A stretch of 64,000 bases of DNA. It comes from Deuterostichococcus epilithicus (lineage: Eukaryota; Chlorophyta; Trebouxiophyceae; Prasiolales; Stichococcaceae). The stretch is from NCBI GenBank assembly GCA_033439295.1, contig JAVTLE010000007.1:620001-684000 (forward strand), in the 5' to 3' direction. A program made the position numbers and the translations under genes. The stretch's first letter is position 1; the number at the start of each line of letters is the position of its first letter. Under the pieces are notes generated by a model, which saw only the letters and a list, made by a program, of their open reading frames with translations, searched no databases and was not told the DNA's origin. This document shows, piece after piece, positions 54,090 through 64,000 of the stretch.

Positions 54090-55137
54090 ATGGTGGCGCC
54101 CCTGCTGTGCGGCGTGGTGGCGCCGCTGCTGCCGGTCGCCACCGTGGTTGGCTTCTTCATTGCCACAGTGTTCAAGAACACGCACGAAGCACAATCGAAG
54201 CCGGAGCCGCTTCCGCCGCCGCCGGCCTTCCATCCGAAGTGGCCCACGCTGCAGGAGGGTGCCCCATTCCTGCTATTCCTGGCGCTCCTCGCGTGCGACC
54301 TCGTGCTGAGGGTGCTCCATGACAGACAGGTGACACTGACTGCACGCCCCCACTTGTTGCATCTGCGACCCCAGGGCAACCTGCAGCGCAGAGTGTACGC
54401 GTCTCATCAGGCGCGGCAGGCCATCATCTCACAGTCATACTGCCGTCAGCTCCCCAGGCACTGGATCCCACGGCGCTGCCTTTTCACGGTGCCGTCCCTC
54501 CTTCCGGACAGATGGCGCTGCTCACAAAAGAGCGGGAGGAGGCTCTGGAGGATGCGCGGCAGTGCCGTGCCGAAGCAGCACCGCTGGAGACGCCGGACAC
54601 ATACGCCCAGGCGGCCAAGATGCAGCGGCGGGCGCTCATGCGGGAGAAGCATGCGGCGCAGCTGGACAGCCTGAAGGTGCTGACTCGTGGCAAGGGAATG
54701 CAGATAGCAGTCTTTTCCTGCGCCTGCCGCCGCGCTCTTGGAGTGGACCACATATGTGGTCAAGCTTTTGAGCTGCTGCAGATTTCTTCATTCGACAAGT
54801 GAATTACAGCTGGATGTGAGGGACCTTTGAAGGAAGCATGTGTTGTAACATTGTGCAGGAAAAACACAGCAATTCGGGGCTGTACAAGCTGCTGCGCTTC
54901 TGCCACACGGGCGCCTGGTCGGTGTTCGTGATGTGGAGCTGGGGCCGGCCGGCGGCGGCGGTGGAGCCCCGGCTGCTGTGGCCGCTGGAGGATGCGCTGT
55001 CGCTGGCGCCAGGGCGACTTTCGTCCGGCGCCGCCGGTGCGATCAGCGGGCCCGCCTGGGCTTGGGTCTGCATGGCCGCCAGCAGCCGGGTGGCAGGCCT
55101 GATGGAGGGCTACATCCCATCGCCCAGCCTTTTCTGA
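54090..55137 (+). CDS. GET1: GET1/WRB-like receptor for tail-anchored protein insertion
   Basis: GET1/WRB in the ER membrane receives the GET3-bound tail-anchored protein for insertion. Three exons, all in frame: 54090-54329, 54512-54676 and 54859-55137, giving 227 aa. The N-terminus is hydrophobic (VVAPLLPVATVVGFFIATVF), then a Pro-rich loop and a second hydrophobic segment APFLLFLALLACDLVL. A cytosolic coiled coil follows (MALLTKEREEALEDARQCRA, TPDTYAQAAKMQRRALMREK, AAQLDSLK), then C-terminal membrane segments (GAWSVFVMWSWGR and AISGPAWAWVCMAASSRVAG). The coil motif TPDTYAQAAKMQRR matches the WRB/GET1 signature. The membrane-coil-membrane-membrane order fits, with one extra N-terminal hydrophobic segment compared with the usual three-helix form. 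Confidence 0.8.
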
Positions 55138-56007
55138 TGGCGGCGGCAGGGGAGACTGAGCGTAAAGAGCCGGTACCCTCAACAAGTGGTGTTTGCCATG
55201 GGAACTGAGGGTGGCGTTGCTGCGTGTTTGGCTGCTGATTTGAGGCGTGATGCCAGTGACAGATATTTGTGTTGAAGTCAGTCAGAGGGCTTTTGCTGTC
55301 AGATTGCGAGGCTAGCATCTGTTTCTGGGATGCTCCTGTGCAACGTGACAATGTTGGGACAAAGGCAGTGTGTACGGGGTGAGGATGAGCGAAAAGGATG
55401 TTGTGGCGAAAGGACGTGGCGAGGTTCCGCAATGGCATGGATCAAAACCACACTTGCTGCACGGCTGGCGGGCTTTGCACAAGACACTGCCGTGTTTCAT
55501 CTTTCAAAACCTACATAGACACACCTCTAGGTCCGTCATCACAACACACCCTGCATGGCGTGACAGCTGCATACCCATACCTTCTCAAAAAACCAATGCT
55601 GAATCATCCCTCTCTACTCGTAAACAGGTAATGGGTGTGATGTCATGTGGAAAGCTGTGGGAAAGCTTTATGTCTGCCAGATCCTTCTGTACTCGTGGCT
55701 CACGGCGGCATGCCGCATTGCCAATGAAGACACTTTGCGGTCTTGCTATTTGGCTACAGCTGCTACAATGCCGCGGTAACTCGAGCCTTGACTTGATCAT
55801 TTCAGTGCGAGCCGCCGACCGAGGTCAAACTGACACGTCCCATCCACGAATGGTGCGCCTGAGGGAGATTCATTGTGTGACTGCCCACCCATCCGCAACA
55901 GCCGTGACAGCTCCTTGGGTATCAGTGTTTCTAAAGGCGCCGGCCAGCTGCCCCACTTTCGCTAGCCCCTCTGCCAGCCAGCTGCCGCATCACACCTGGA
56001 CGCCCGG
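55138..56007. other. Convergent intergenic gap, GET1 / Ala-rich coiled-coil protein
   Basis: About 870 bases of facing 3' regions, less GC-rich than the genes. A long plus-strand open frame begins here and continues antisense through the next gene; I do not count it. No gene seen. Confidence 0.55.
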
Positions 56008-59000
56008 TCAGCCTGCGAGGGGGCGGCCCCGGCCCCAGGCGCCCAGGCCGGACAGAGCAGCCCGGGCGGCGGCCTCCGCCGCTGAGCCGCCGGCGCCAGT
56101 GCCGCCTGAGCCCACCGCCGCCGCCTCGCCGCTGGCCGGCCGCTTGGCCGGCTCGCTGATGACCTTGTCTTGTGCCGAGATGCCGTTGGGCTTCGCCGCA
56201 ACAGGCTCCTCAGCGGCCGACTTCCTGGTGGCGGCGCCGTTTGCGGCGATGCCGTTCTCCTGCGCGGCAAATCCAGACGTCCTGCTGCCGCCAGGTGCCC
56301 TGGCCGCACCGCGCTCGCGGCGGCCCGGCCGCGACTTGCGCTGCGGCAGGCTGCTGCTGGCGCCGCCGCTGGCAGCGCTGCCACCAGGTGCCGCCCCAGA
56401 GTCCAGTTCCTCCAGGCGCGCTGACAGCACCGACAGCGCATCGCCTGTGGTAGTCAAACGTGGGTGCGCACTCAGATCAGCAGTTCCACTGGCTGACACA
56501 GGCGACTTCCGTGCACTGTTTGATCACTTTCCACATCAGGGCTCGCCATGCTTTGAGGCCCACGACGCTTCTGCTAGGAGCTTAGAGAGTGAATGGGGAC
56601 GGGTCGTGGCTTACCGCCGCCCGGCGCGGCGCCGCCGCCCAGCGGCCCGCCTGCCGCCTCCTGCAGCATTGCCGCGATCTCCTCCGGCCGGCGGCGGCGC
56701 GGCGCCGGCTCCTCGGCGGTCGCCGCCGCAACGGCCGTCGCCAGCTGCGCCGCCTGCTCCGCGAGGCCCTTAATGGCGTCCGTGGCGGCAGCTGCCTCCT
56801 CCGGCGGCAGCGCCTCCAGCAGCGCGGCGTGCTTGGGCGGCCCATCGGCGGCGGCCCGGGCCGAGGCTGCCGCCTCGTCCACGGCGGCCAGGGCCTCCTG
56901 CAGGCGCGGCACGAAGCACCGTCGGCAACAGCGCAAGTCTGGCCACGGAGGCACCGTCCCATCCGCACCCACAGAAGCAGCAGTTCTGCTGGCAGTCTTA
57001 GCGTCGCTTGCCGCTGATGGAAGATGCAAGGGCATGCCGCTCACCTTGATGGTGCGCTGCAGGGATGCCTGCAGCTTGGTGTTGGCCGCCTCCTTGTCGG
57101 CCAACCCCAGGCGCGTGAGGTCTTGCCCCTGTCTGCGCACCCGCTGCAGCCGCTCTGCGTTGCTGCGCACCCGCTCGCCAAGCTGTGCGGCCGCATCACA
57201 ATGACTTGAATCAGTTCAGCGGGCCAGCCCGGAACAGTGCAGGTGTTGAGGCCGGGTTTGGTCGCTGCGGCGCGCGCCGGCGGGCCTCCTAATCAGGCCT
57301 CCTGATCAGCAGGCGGCCCCCGGTGCCAGCCGCTGACACCCGTCAGCAAGGCACATGGCAGCAATTGTTTTGGCAGCATCTGCGGCACTGTACATGCAGC
57401 AGATCAGGCGCGGGAGTCCGTGCACGCACGTGCCAAGCAAGCCAGGCGGCGAGCAGTGGGCACGAGGCGCAGCAACTGACAGAGGACTCACCTCCGCAAG
57501 GTACGCCACGTCAGCCTCGAGAGCCGCCCGCGCGGCCGAGAGATAGTCTGACGCTGCAGACGGCTCCGGCGCCACGCTGCTGGACACTGGGCCCCCTGTG
57601 GCGCCAGGCCGCAACAGAGCGGCCAGCTCACGCGCAGCGCCCAGCTGCACCTCGTGCAGTGCGGTGTCGGGCGCCGATGCCGCGGCGCTGCCGCTTGCTG
57701 CCTGTGAAGCCGCGCGGGAAAAGAGTCAGAAAAGGGCCGACAGCATGCAACATTGCCTGATCGAGTGTGCGACGTCGGTGCACTGGTGCACAAAAGTGTC
57801 GACTGTGCCCGTATCAAGCGCGGCGCGATGCATGGCAAAGGGCCGACGGGCGCGGGAGGATGGTGTGGAATGCGGGAACATGCATCGTCGCGTCCGTAAA
57901 CCCGGCAACGGCAGGGGCAGCCGCGACGGAGGGCGCCAGGGGCCGTATACCTGGTTCAGGCAGGCGGAGTACTGGCTGCGAGCGGAGGCGCGCCGCGCGG
58001 CGACCTGCGCCAGCTGCGCCCGCACGGCATCCAGCTGCGCCTGCAGCGCCGCGGCCTGGGACTCCAGCTTCTGCGCCTGTGGCGTAGCAGGCTCGGAACG
58101 TGAGAGAAGCGTGCCGACGACTGTACAGCCGTCAGTCCCCAGCTGCGCCTGCGCCCACCGCTGACTGGGGCCTCCAGCTCAGCCGCCTGACGGAGTTTGA
58201 GGGGCGTCAGTCGAGAAGTGGGCCCTACCGGCGGAGGCGGCCAGGCCTCCGGCACCGTGCCTGTTTGGTGACAGTGCCAGAGCTTTGGGACCCTGTTCCG
58301 TGCGACCTGAAGCAGCCCCGCTCTCGACGCATGCTGCTGCAGTCAGCCGCTGCTTCGATACGGCAACGGGCAGGCAATGTGGCAGAGCAGGGTGAAGAGG
58401 TGACACTTCGTCGGAGACAAGCCCAGCCAGGTGGCATGCAGGTGCTGCCAGACAGAAAGAGAAAACCTCAGACCCTGAACCCTTGCCTGCGCCGCCAGGG
58501 TGGCGTCCTCGGACTTGAAGGCGTCGGCTGCCGCTGCCCGCTGTGCGCCGCGCGAGTGCGCGTTGGCCGCCATCAGCTGCGACGTCTGCAGCAAGCACGA
58601 AAGGGCACCGAGTCGTGAATCGCTGTCAGTGTGCAACCGGAGGACCTGCCTGCTATGACCAGCCTTGCGCGCATGTTGATGCGCCGCGACCGGCTGCCAG
58701 CCGCCGCGGAAACCTGCCAAGCTACATGTGGGTTCGTGCAGGTCGAGGTTCGCAGTCTGACTGTCTAAACACCTACATTTCTGACCCGCCAGTTAGGGCC
58801 GTGCATCCACAGCAACGCACCCGCAGACGCTGCTCGGTAAGGGCGACAAGGGCGTCAGCTCCGGCCGCGTGCTGCGCCGCCGCCGGGGACGGCGCCAAGC
58901 CCCCAGCGCCCGCTAGCCGCTGCTCCGCCAGCCGCAACAGCCGCAGGCGGGCGGCGGCAGCGTCTTTCGGCGTCATGGCCGCCGCGGCAGCCGCCCGCGC

Positions 59001-60452
59001 AGCCTCGGCCGCTCGATCTAGCTCCGCCGGCGAGGGCGTCGCGGCCGACCCGCCTCCGGGCTTGGCCCCCGCCGCCACCGCTGGCGCCGCCTTCAGCGCC
59101 GACAGCACGGCGCCGACGGCCTGCTGCGCCNCAGCGAGTAGCTCGGTCGGCGTCGCTGAGCCGTCGGCACCCAGCAGCGCCGACCACTGGGCGANGNAGN
59201 CNGCGACGCCGGCGGCGTGCCTGGCGTCCAGCGCTGGCGCCGAGAAGGCCGCTAGCAGCGGGCGCAGGCCCGCCGCCGCCGTATCCCCCGCCGCGGCGTC
59301 GCCGGCTGCCTCGCCCATGCACCCTTGCACCGACAGCTCGAGCGCCGCGGTGTCGCGCAGCACCTGGAGGGGGACGTATTGAGGGATGGAACCCCGCCTG
59401 TGACAGAACTATTCCGCACATACATGAGACGTACACATCCATGGAGCGCTGCAAGTGAGGTGCTGTCAGCAGACGAGAGGTTCTTCAAGGGGCAGATCAC
59501 TTGAGCTACATCCTCTAGTAGTAGCTTGCTGAAAGCCCACTGAGGCACAGGCCGCGATGCGCACCTGCTCAAAGCTGATGGGGCGGCCGCTGCTGCCAGC
59601 ATAAAACACGCCTCGGCCTGCCTTGGAGTCATTGAGCTGCGGGATGCATTGACGAACATCGATTCTGATTCCTTCAAATTTCGCGAAAGGGAATGTCTCG
59701 GCTGCAGCAACACCAGTCATGAGCATGCACCCTTTCGGTGCATGGCCGGCTGCGCACAGCGTGCGCTTTAGAGTTACCGCGGTGCACACCTGTCGCGCCC
59801 ACTCCTGCCATAACCGCAGGCGGTCGCCACCGCGGACCGCCTGCGCGGTGGCCTCCAGCAGCTTCGCCGCCTCCGCCTGCGCTAGCAGCGGCGCTCCCCT
59901 GACGGTGGCGGCATTGCCGGCGCCAGAGTGCGAGCCGTTGCGCGGCCTGCCGAGCCGTCCCGCAGGCTGGAAGCCGTCGTCCTGCTGCTGCTCCGTGTGA
60001 CCGTTCTGCTCTGCTAGGCTGGCGGCGCTGTCTGCCATGGATGGGAGTGCCTGCACGCCCAGCGCAGGTGCAGTACAGTACGTGAATCCACTTAGCGGGT
60101 TCGAGCCGAGGATGAAGCTTGGCAGTCTCATCGTACTACTAGCATCTGGAACAATATGATACAAGTGAAGGGCGGGTGCGCGGCGCAGTAAAGTTGACTG
60201 CCATCGCCCGTCAGGCGTTGATCAGTCGAGTTCGAACCGTATTTCGGGTAGTGTGCAAGAAGAAACTCTCACCTGAAGATCATTCTGGCTGCTGGGCTGC
60301 GCGATCGGGTCCGCTGGCGGCTCCTGAGCCTTTGCCTTCGCCTTTGCGCGTCTCTTCTTGGAGGCAGCAGTAGTCCCCGCGTCTTTCCCAGCGCCCTTCG
60401 CTCCGGCGTCCGAGCCGTGCAGCAGGTTGAAGGCATTCGACAGGCTTGCCAT
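56008..60452 (-). CDS. Unrecognised Ala-rich coiled-coil protein
   Basis: No family named with confidence. Exon 1 (60273-60452) gives MASLSNAFNLLHGSDAGAKG then a Lys/Ala-rich basic tract (KKRRAKAKAKAQ). Exon 2 includes AEAAKLLEATAQAVRGGDRL and LWQEWARQ (about 59795-59835). A short exon NDSKAGRGVFYAGSSGRPIS (about 59570-59640) leads to VLRDTAALELSVQGCMGEAA and a long Ala-rich helical region (58830-59365). Further coil exons are LMAANAHSRGAQRAAAADAF, AQKLESQAAALQAQLDAVRA (about 58010-58080), ADVAYLAE (about 57490-57515), NAERLQRVRRQGQDLTRLGL (about 57090-57165) and IAAMLQEAAGGPLGGGAAPG. The last exon starts DALSVLSARLEELDSG and ends at 56008. Heptad-like Ala/Leu/Gln spacing suggests a long coiled-coil scaffold. 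Several Ns fall at 59131-59202. Exon order is convincing; function is unknown. Confidence 0.62.
58031..58189. repeat. Duplicated segment in the Ala-rich coiled-coil gene
   Basis: 58031-58079 and 58139-58189 share ccagctgcgcctgc, then ggcctgggactccagct against ggggcctccagct, then gcctg. The first codes for the AQKLESQAAALQAQLD coil; the second lies 108 bases away in the adjacent intron. Confidence 0.75.
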
Positions 60453-60882
60453 GGCCGCCGCTGACACTCAGCTGTGGTGGCTGCCGCTGATGCGGCCGGC
60501 GAACGCTGTAATTGCGGACGGCAAAGTAAAGGCGGACGGCCAACGAGCGCCAACCTCCCTGTGCACCGGGAAGAAAGACTGAAAGAAAGGTATGAAGGAT
60601 GCTCAAACTGTATCAGCAGTTCATCACCGGTACAGCCGGACTCTCGACCCAACGTGCTTCTGAGTTATGAGCTTATGACACTTGGCGCCTCGACAGCTCA
60701 CGTGGTACATCTTCACATTCAGCTTGCAATGGCCAGTCTCCTTGTCAGTCGTCACTGTCGTTGGCATTGAATCTGCGTTCAGATTCTGGCCAGGCGCTTC
60801 GGAAGCTGGAACGGAAAGAGCGGATTGGGACATTGTCCGTGCATGCATCTGACCGGACTATCGTGCAGTCCAGCAGAGCTCG
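60453..60882. promoter_or_regulatory. Divergent promoter region, coiled-coil protein / GNAT
   Basis: 430 bases between divergent starts. No clear promoter element. Confidence 0.55.
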
Positions 60883-62134
60883 ATGATCCCGAGCTGCTGC
60901 AACAGCCACCAGCACCGCGTGACGTCATTCAGCGCCCCTGCGTGTATCAGCTCTGATCTGCAGCTGATAAGTCTGCTTCCAAGACCGCGCACTTGCTGCA
61001 GCACCGGCGGCGGTGTCAGTGCATTTCGTGGGACCTGTCATTCCGCGCGTTCCGGCAGGCATAGCGCTGTAACAGGTACACGCTGCACCTGGCATCCTAT
61101 CTGCGGCACATAGAGCTGCGAGGTTGCACACCTGACAGTCACGGCTCATGCATGCGCGCATCCCACATGCGATGCTTACCCTGTTTACGCCGCCCTGGGG
61201 CTGAACCACGCGGCGTGTCGCAGCGGCCACCGCCGAAGACGGCGTCTGCCGCGGCAAGGGCGACCTAGCGGTGCAGCTGGTCGAGCAGCTGGCGGCGCCG
61301 CGGATCACGAAAACAGATGAGGCTTTTGCCGCAGACGGCGTCGAATTCTTGTACAGCCATGAGGGCATCGACCTCGACGAGCTCAACGACCTGTTCGGCA
61401 AGGCGAGTAGTCGTTCAACCCCTCAACCGCAGGCGTGCAGTCCTCGTGTGCATGCATGTGCATCAAACGGCAGCTGGCCGGCAGCTAGTGTCGTGCTGAC
61501 AAACTCCCAGCTGCTGGCCATGCAAGCCATTCCGCAGAACGAACGAATGCACAAACGCACCAGCAGGCTAAGGGCGGAACACCTCAAAGAATTTGACAGC
61601 TGCCTTGCAGGTGGGCTTCCCGCGACGGGAGCTGGGCAAGCTGCGCACCGCGCTGGAGAACACACACGTGGTGCTGTGGGTGCGCGCCACGAAGCAGTCA
61701 CGGTGGGCGCGCCGGGGGCAGCTGCTGGGCTTTGCCCGCGCCACCTCCGATCGCGCGCTCTTTGGCACCATCTGGGATGTCGCGGTGGGTGGCATCCCTT
61801 TGGCGCCTCATGTACCGTTAGTGCACTATGCTGGTTCAGGGCGCAAACTGCCGCCGTGGTGTTGCCGGTGAGATGGGTGCTGAAAACGTATTAGATGGAG
61901 TGGCGGCTCCTGACATGTCAATCGGCCGCGGCGTAGGTCAACCCTGCATGGCAGCGGGTCGGCATCGGGCGCGGCGCCGTGGAGCGCCTCACTTCCATGC
62001 TGCTGGCGGAGGACATTGCCAGCATCAACCTGTACGCGGAGCCCACCGTCATCGGCCTGTACGAGCGGCTGGGCTTCCAGAAGGTGGGCGGACACTACTG
62101 GGGATGCCCGCTCGGCCAGGTTGCGCACCTGTGA
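60883..62134 (+). CDS. Plastid-type GNAT N-acetyltransferase (SNAT/NSI-like)
   Basis: GNAT enzymes transfer acetyl from acetyl-CoA to amines; the plant plastid NSI/SNAT group acetylates protein N-termini, lysines or serotonin. Four exons, all in frame: 60883-61075, 61224-61402, 61611-61784 and 61937-62134, giving 247 aa. Exon 1 is a Ser/Arg/Cys-rich leader (MIPSCCNSHQHRVTSFSAPA) typical of a plastid transit peptide. Exon 2 has EFLYSHEGIDLDELNDLFGK, exon 3 GQLLGFARATSDRALFGTIW, and exon 4 VNPAWQRVGIGRGAVERLTS, where RVGIGR is the acetyl-CoA-binding R/Q-x-x-G-x-G/A motif, then INLYAEPTVIGLYERLGFQK. The second intron uses a GC donor (gcgagt at 61403). Substrate cannot be told from sequence. Confidence 0.87.
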
Positions 62135-62691
62135 CAGACCTGTGTCCGGAAGTCTCGCCTGCGGGTGTTGCTTCCTGGCATGCTGACACCTTGCAGGCGT
62201 GCGCCTGGCCATCACTACATCGAGAGCGCCTCATCAGGCCCGATCAAAGCGCTTATGCGCATGTGTGGTATTCAGAAGCTGACATTTGGATTGCGGCGAT
62301 GATATCACCTACTTCTGGTGCTGCTGCAGGACTTTCAGGACTTGCGGGGCATGTCCTTCCAGCAAAAAGGCAGCATTGGCAAAGCGCTGATGGCCAGCCT
62401 GTGAGCGGGCTGCTGCCAATTTTGGCCATGCTGTTGTGCAGCCAACGTCTTGTGCGAATTGTGAGTGAGCTAGGAGCGTTCAGATTTGTTGCTGAAAAGA
62501 TTTCGGAGTCTGATTGGTGCCTCTCGTTTGCAACTGCCTGTCAGAGAACCTTGCCAAATCACAAGTGCCGGAGCTTCGCCGATGGCGCAGCTGAATGGAA
62601 TTGCGCTGCATCGACTGCCACTCGAGTGCATGAACGATCACGGTGCCAATGCAGTCGGCAGCAGCGCCGAGGGCTATGTCATGGTAATTGA
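62135..62691. other. Convergent intergenic gap, GNAT / bPH2-domain protein
   Basis: About 560 bases of facing 3' regions. Nothing else seen. Confidence 0.6.
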
Positions 62692-63773
62692 TCAGCCGCC
62701 AAAGCCCTTTGTCGGGCCGCTCTTGGCCTTGCCCTTGCCCGAGGCTGTTTGCTGCTCGCCCTGAGCCGCCTGCCGCTGTTCATTGATGTACTTCTCCATT
62801 TCCTTGTGCCTGCAGCAGGACGAAAGACATGAAAGACTCTTGCCACACTATTGGCGCTCGTGCCATCGCCCATTCAGTGGCTGTCAATGGGTAATCGTGC
62901 CTGCTGCAGACATCGTGCAGGCTGTGATTCTCCATCAAATGCCTGCAGCAGTCCAGGCTGCATTCATGCTGTCTGCTCACCTGGGCAGTGCGCGCATCTC
63001 GACCTTGTCGCCTGCATAGGCAAGGTCAAAGCTCAAGGCGTCAAGTCGTCATGGGTGCTAGTACTGGTCAGACGTTCACTCTGACTCACGGTCTTGCGAG
63101 CTGAGAGGGCACACTGGCGCAAAGCTGGACATGGCATATCTATCGACCAGTTAAAGGCCACCTCCCCACCGTTTTTGAGCTCGACCACCATGTCCCCCCA
63201 CTCGCCAATGCCGCGGCCGATCGAGATCACTGACTTCACCTCTGAGTACGCCGCATCCAACTGCTCGTCTGCGTGGGAAAAGACGCCGTTCGGATCAGTT
63301 GAGACCGAGCCAGGTGCATGACCGACGCCACAGGGCTTGCAAGCTGCACATGCTTTGCTGCACGTGAGTCAATCACGCAGACAGTGGACATCGCATGCTG
63401 CAAGAGAGCAGGCCAGCGCACTCTTCCAGGGCGCGCTGGTGATGACAGAGATGCGCTTGTTGCTGAAGCGGTACTTGACGAAGGCGCCACGGCCGATGGC
63501 GGCAATCGTGAGCGGCAGCCACAGCAGCGTGGCACCCAGCAGCACATTGACGGCGAGATCCCCGCGGTGCGGCGCCGACTCGAAGTACACGTCCTCGGCG
63601 CCCCAGTCCTGCTGCTTCTTACCGCCGCTCGCCGCAGCCTTTTTGTTTTCCTGCAGCTGCTCGTACGGCGTCTTCGCTTTGCGCTGGCCGCCCGGCGCCG
63701 TCTCGTTCTTGCGGATTTTGGCCAGCCGCGCGTCGAAGTCCTCGTCGCTCTCCTCCCCCGCGTCCCCTGACAT
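62692..63773 (-). CDS. Membrane-anchored bPH2-domain protein, plastid-like (5' end uncertain)
   Basis: The protein resembles plant plastid proteins with a bacterial PH-like (YdbS/YdbT, DUF304) domain; the precise role is unknown. The first visible exon gives GDAGEESDEDFDARLAKIRK, TPYEQLQENKKAAASGGKKQ, then one membrane segment LAVNVLLGATLLWLPLTIAA and VKYRFSNKRISVITSAPWK. The next exon is EQLDAAYSEVKSVISIGRGI, GEWGDMVVELKNG, then GDKVEMRALPR, then HKEMEKYINEQRQAAQGEQQ with a basic C-terminal tail ending KGFGG (stop at 62692). All junctions keep frame. The ATG at 63773 overlaps a good acceptor (atgtcag), so the real start with a transit peptide may be an exon near 63905-64000 or beyond the window edge. 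Confidence 0.75.
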
Positions 63774-64000
63774 AGGAGAAGCAGGAGTGTGCGTCGAAGT
63801 AGGTGCTTGGCTTGAATGCGGTGGCGTGTTGCATGGTGCAGAGCGCGGGCGTCATGCAGAGGCAGAGTGACAAGCAACTGAATCGTGTGCATGGCAATGT
63901 AGCATAGACAGATATTCGCTCAAGTTTGCATGCAGGAACCTTCCCCAGCCCCGCCGTGCACTGATCTGAGGATTCAGCCTGAAGAGTGGTACCTTGTGCC
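63774..64000. other. Right edge: possible upstream exon of the bPH2 gene
   Basis: On the minus strand 63935-64000 is open to a gaag-gttcct donor-like site and would join GDAGEESDEDF in frame 0 from one frame. I cannot tell exon from leader here. Confidence 0.3.

Noticed and set aside
53480-54379. 299-codon minus-strand open frame
   Set aside because: Crosses the divergent promoter and the GET1 first exon antisense, with no recognisable domain.
55370-56773. 467-codon plus-strand open frame
   Set aside because: Starts in the convergent gap and continues antisense through coding exons of the Ala-rich coiled-coil gene. Composition artefact.
1-64000. Search for transposons, retroelements or virus-like genes
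   Set aside because: No transposase, reverse transcriptase, integrase or capsid-like sequence and no long terminal repeats were recognised.

Overview
The window looks like nuclear DNA of a photosynthetic chlorophyte green alga, most likely a trebouxiophyte of the Chlorella/Coccomyxa kind. The sequence is GC-rich, genes are cut into many short exons by GT-AG (sometimes GC-AG) introns of roughly 60-400 bases, and several products belong to plant or plastid families: an early light-induced protein, a plastid GNAT acetyltransferase, an NCA1-type catalase chaperone, a TPR16-like J-protein and a uracil phosphoribosyltransferase with a transit-like leader. I see no transposon with coding capacity, no virus-like element, no CRISPR array and no tRNA or rRNA gene. 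All exon structures were read by eye from frame continuity, splice dinucleotides and remembered family motifs. Gene ends are therefore firmer than every internal boundary.

Layout, with strand: NOC3 (-, 3' end off the left edge), UPF3 (+), RPS25 (-), RPL30 (+), TPR/J-domain co-chaperone (+), FHA-domain protein (-), haspin kinase (+), PCID2/THP1 (-), uracil phosphoribosyltransferase (-), coiled-coil membrane protein (+), twin HMG-box Q-rich protein (-), ELIP-like (+), unknown acidic/Gly-rich protein (-), FSH-family serine hydrolase (+), NCA1 (+), plastid-like membrane protein (-), GET1/WRB (+), Ala-rich coiled-coil protein (-), GNAT acetyltransferase (+), plastid-like bPH2-domain protein (-, 5' end at the right edge). 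Strand alternates at nearly every step, so most intergenic gaps are either shared divergent promoters or convergent 3' ends.

The content is mainly housekeeping: ribosome biogenesis and structure (NOC3, RPS25, RPL30), mRNA export and decay (PCID2, UPF3), mitosis (haspin, FHA), tail-anchored protein insertion (GET1), chaperoning (J-protein, NCA1), pyrimidine salvage, and plastid stress and membrane proteins. I see no biosynthetic cluster or defence island.

The most unusual signal is in the introns. In about nine of the twenty genes a diverged copy of 30-80 bases of exon or exon/intron junction lies 60-140 bases away, usually inside the adjacent intron and often still carrying an AG-GT. Two genes have it as a triplet. 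This looks like a repeated local tandem-duplication process that lengthens introns or could seed new ones. Secondary points are several GC-AG introns, a plant-style site II plus telo-box motif in the RPS25/RPL30 promoter, and four proteins I cannot assign to a family.
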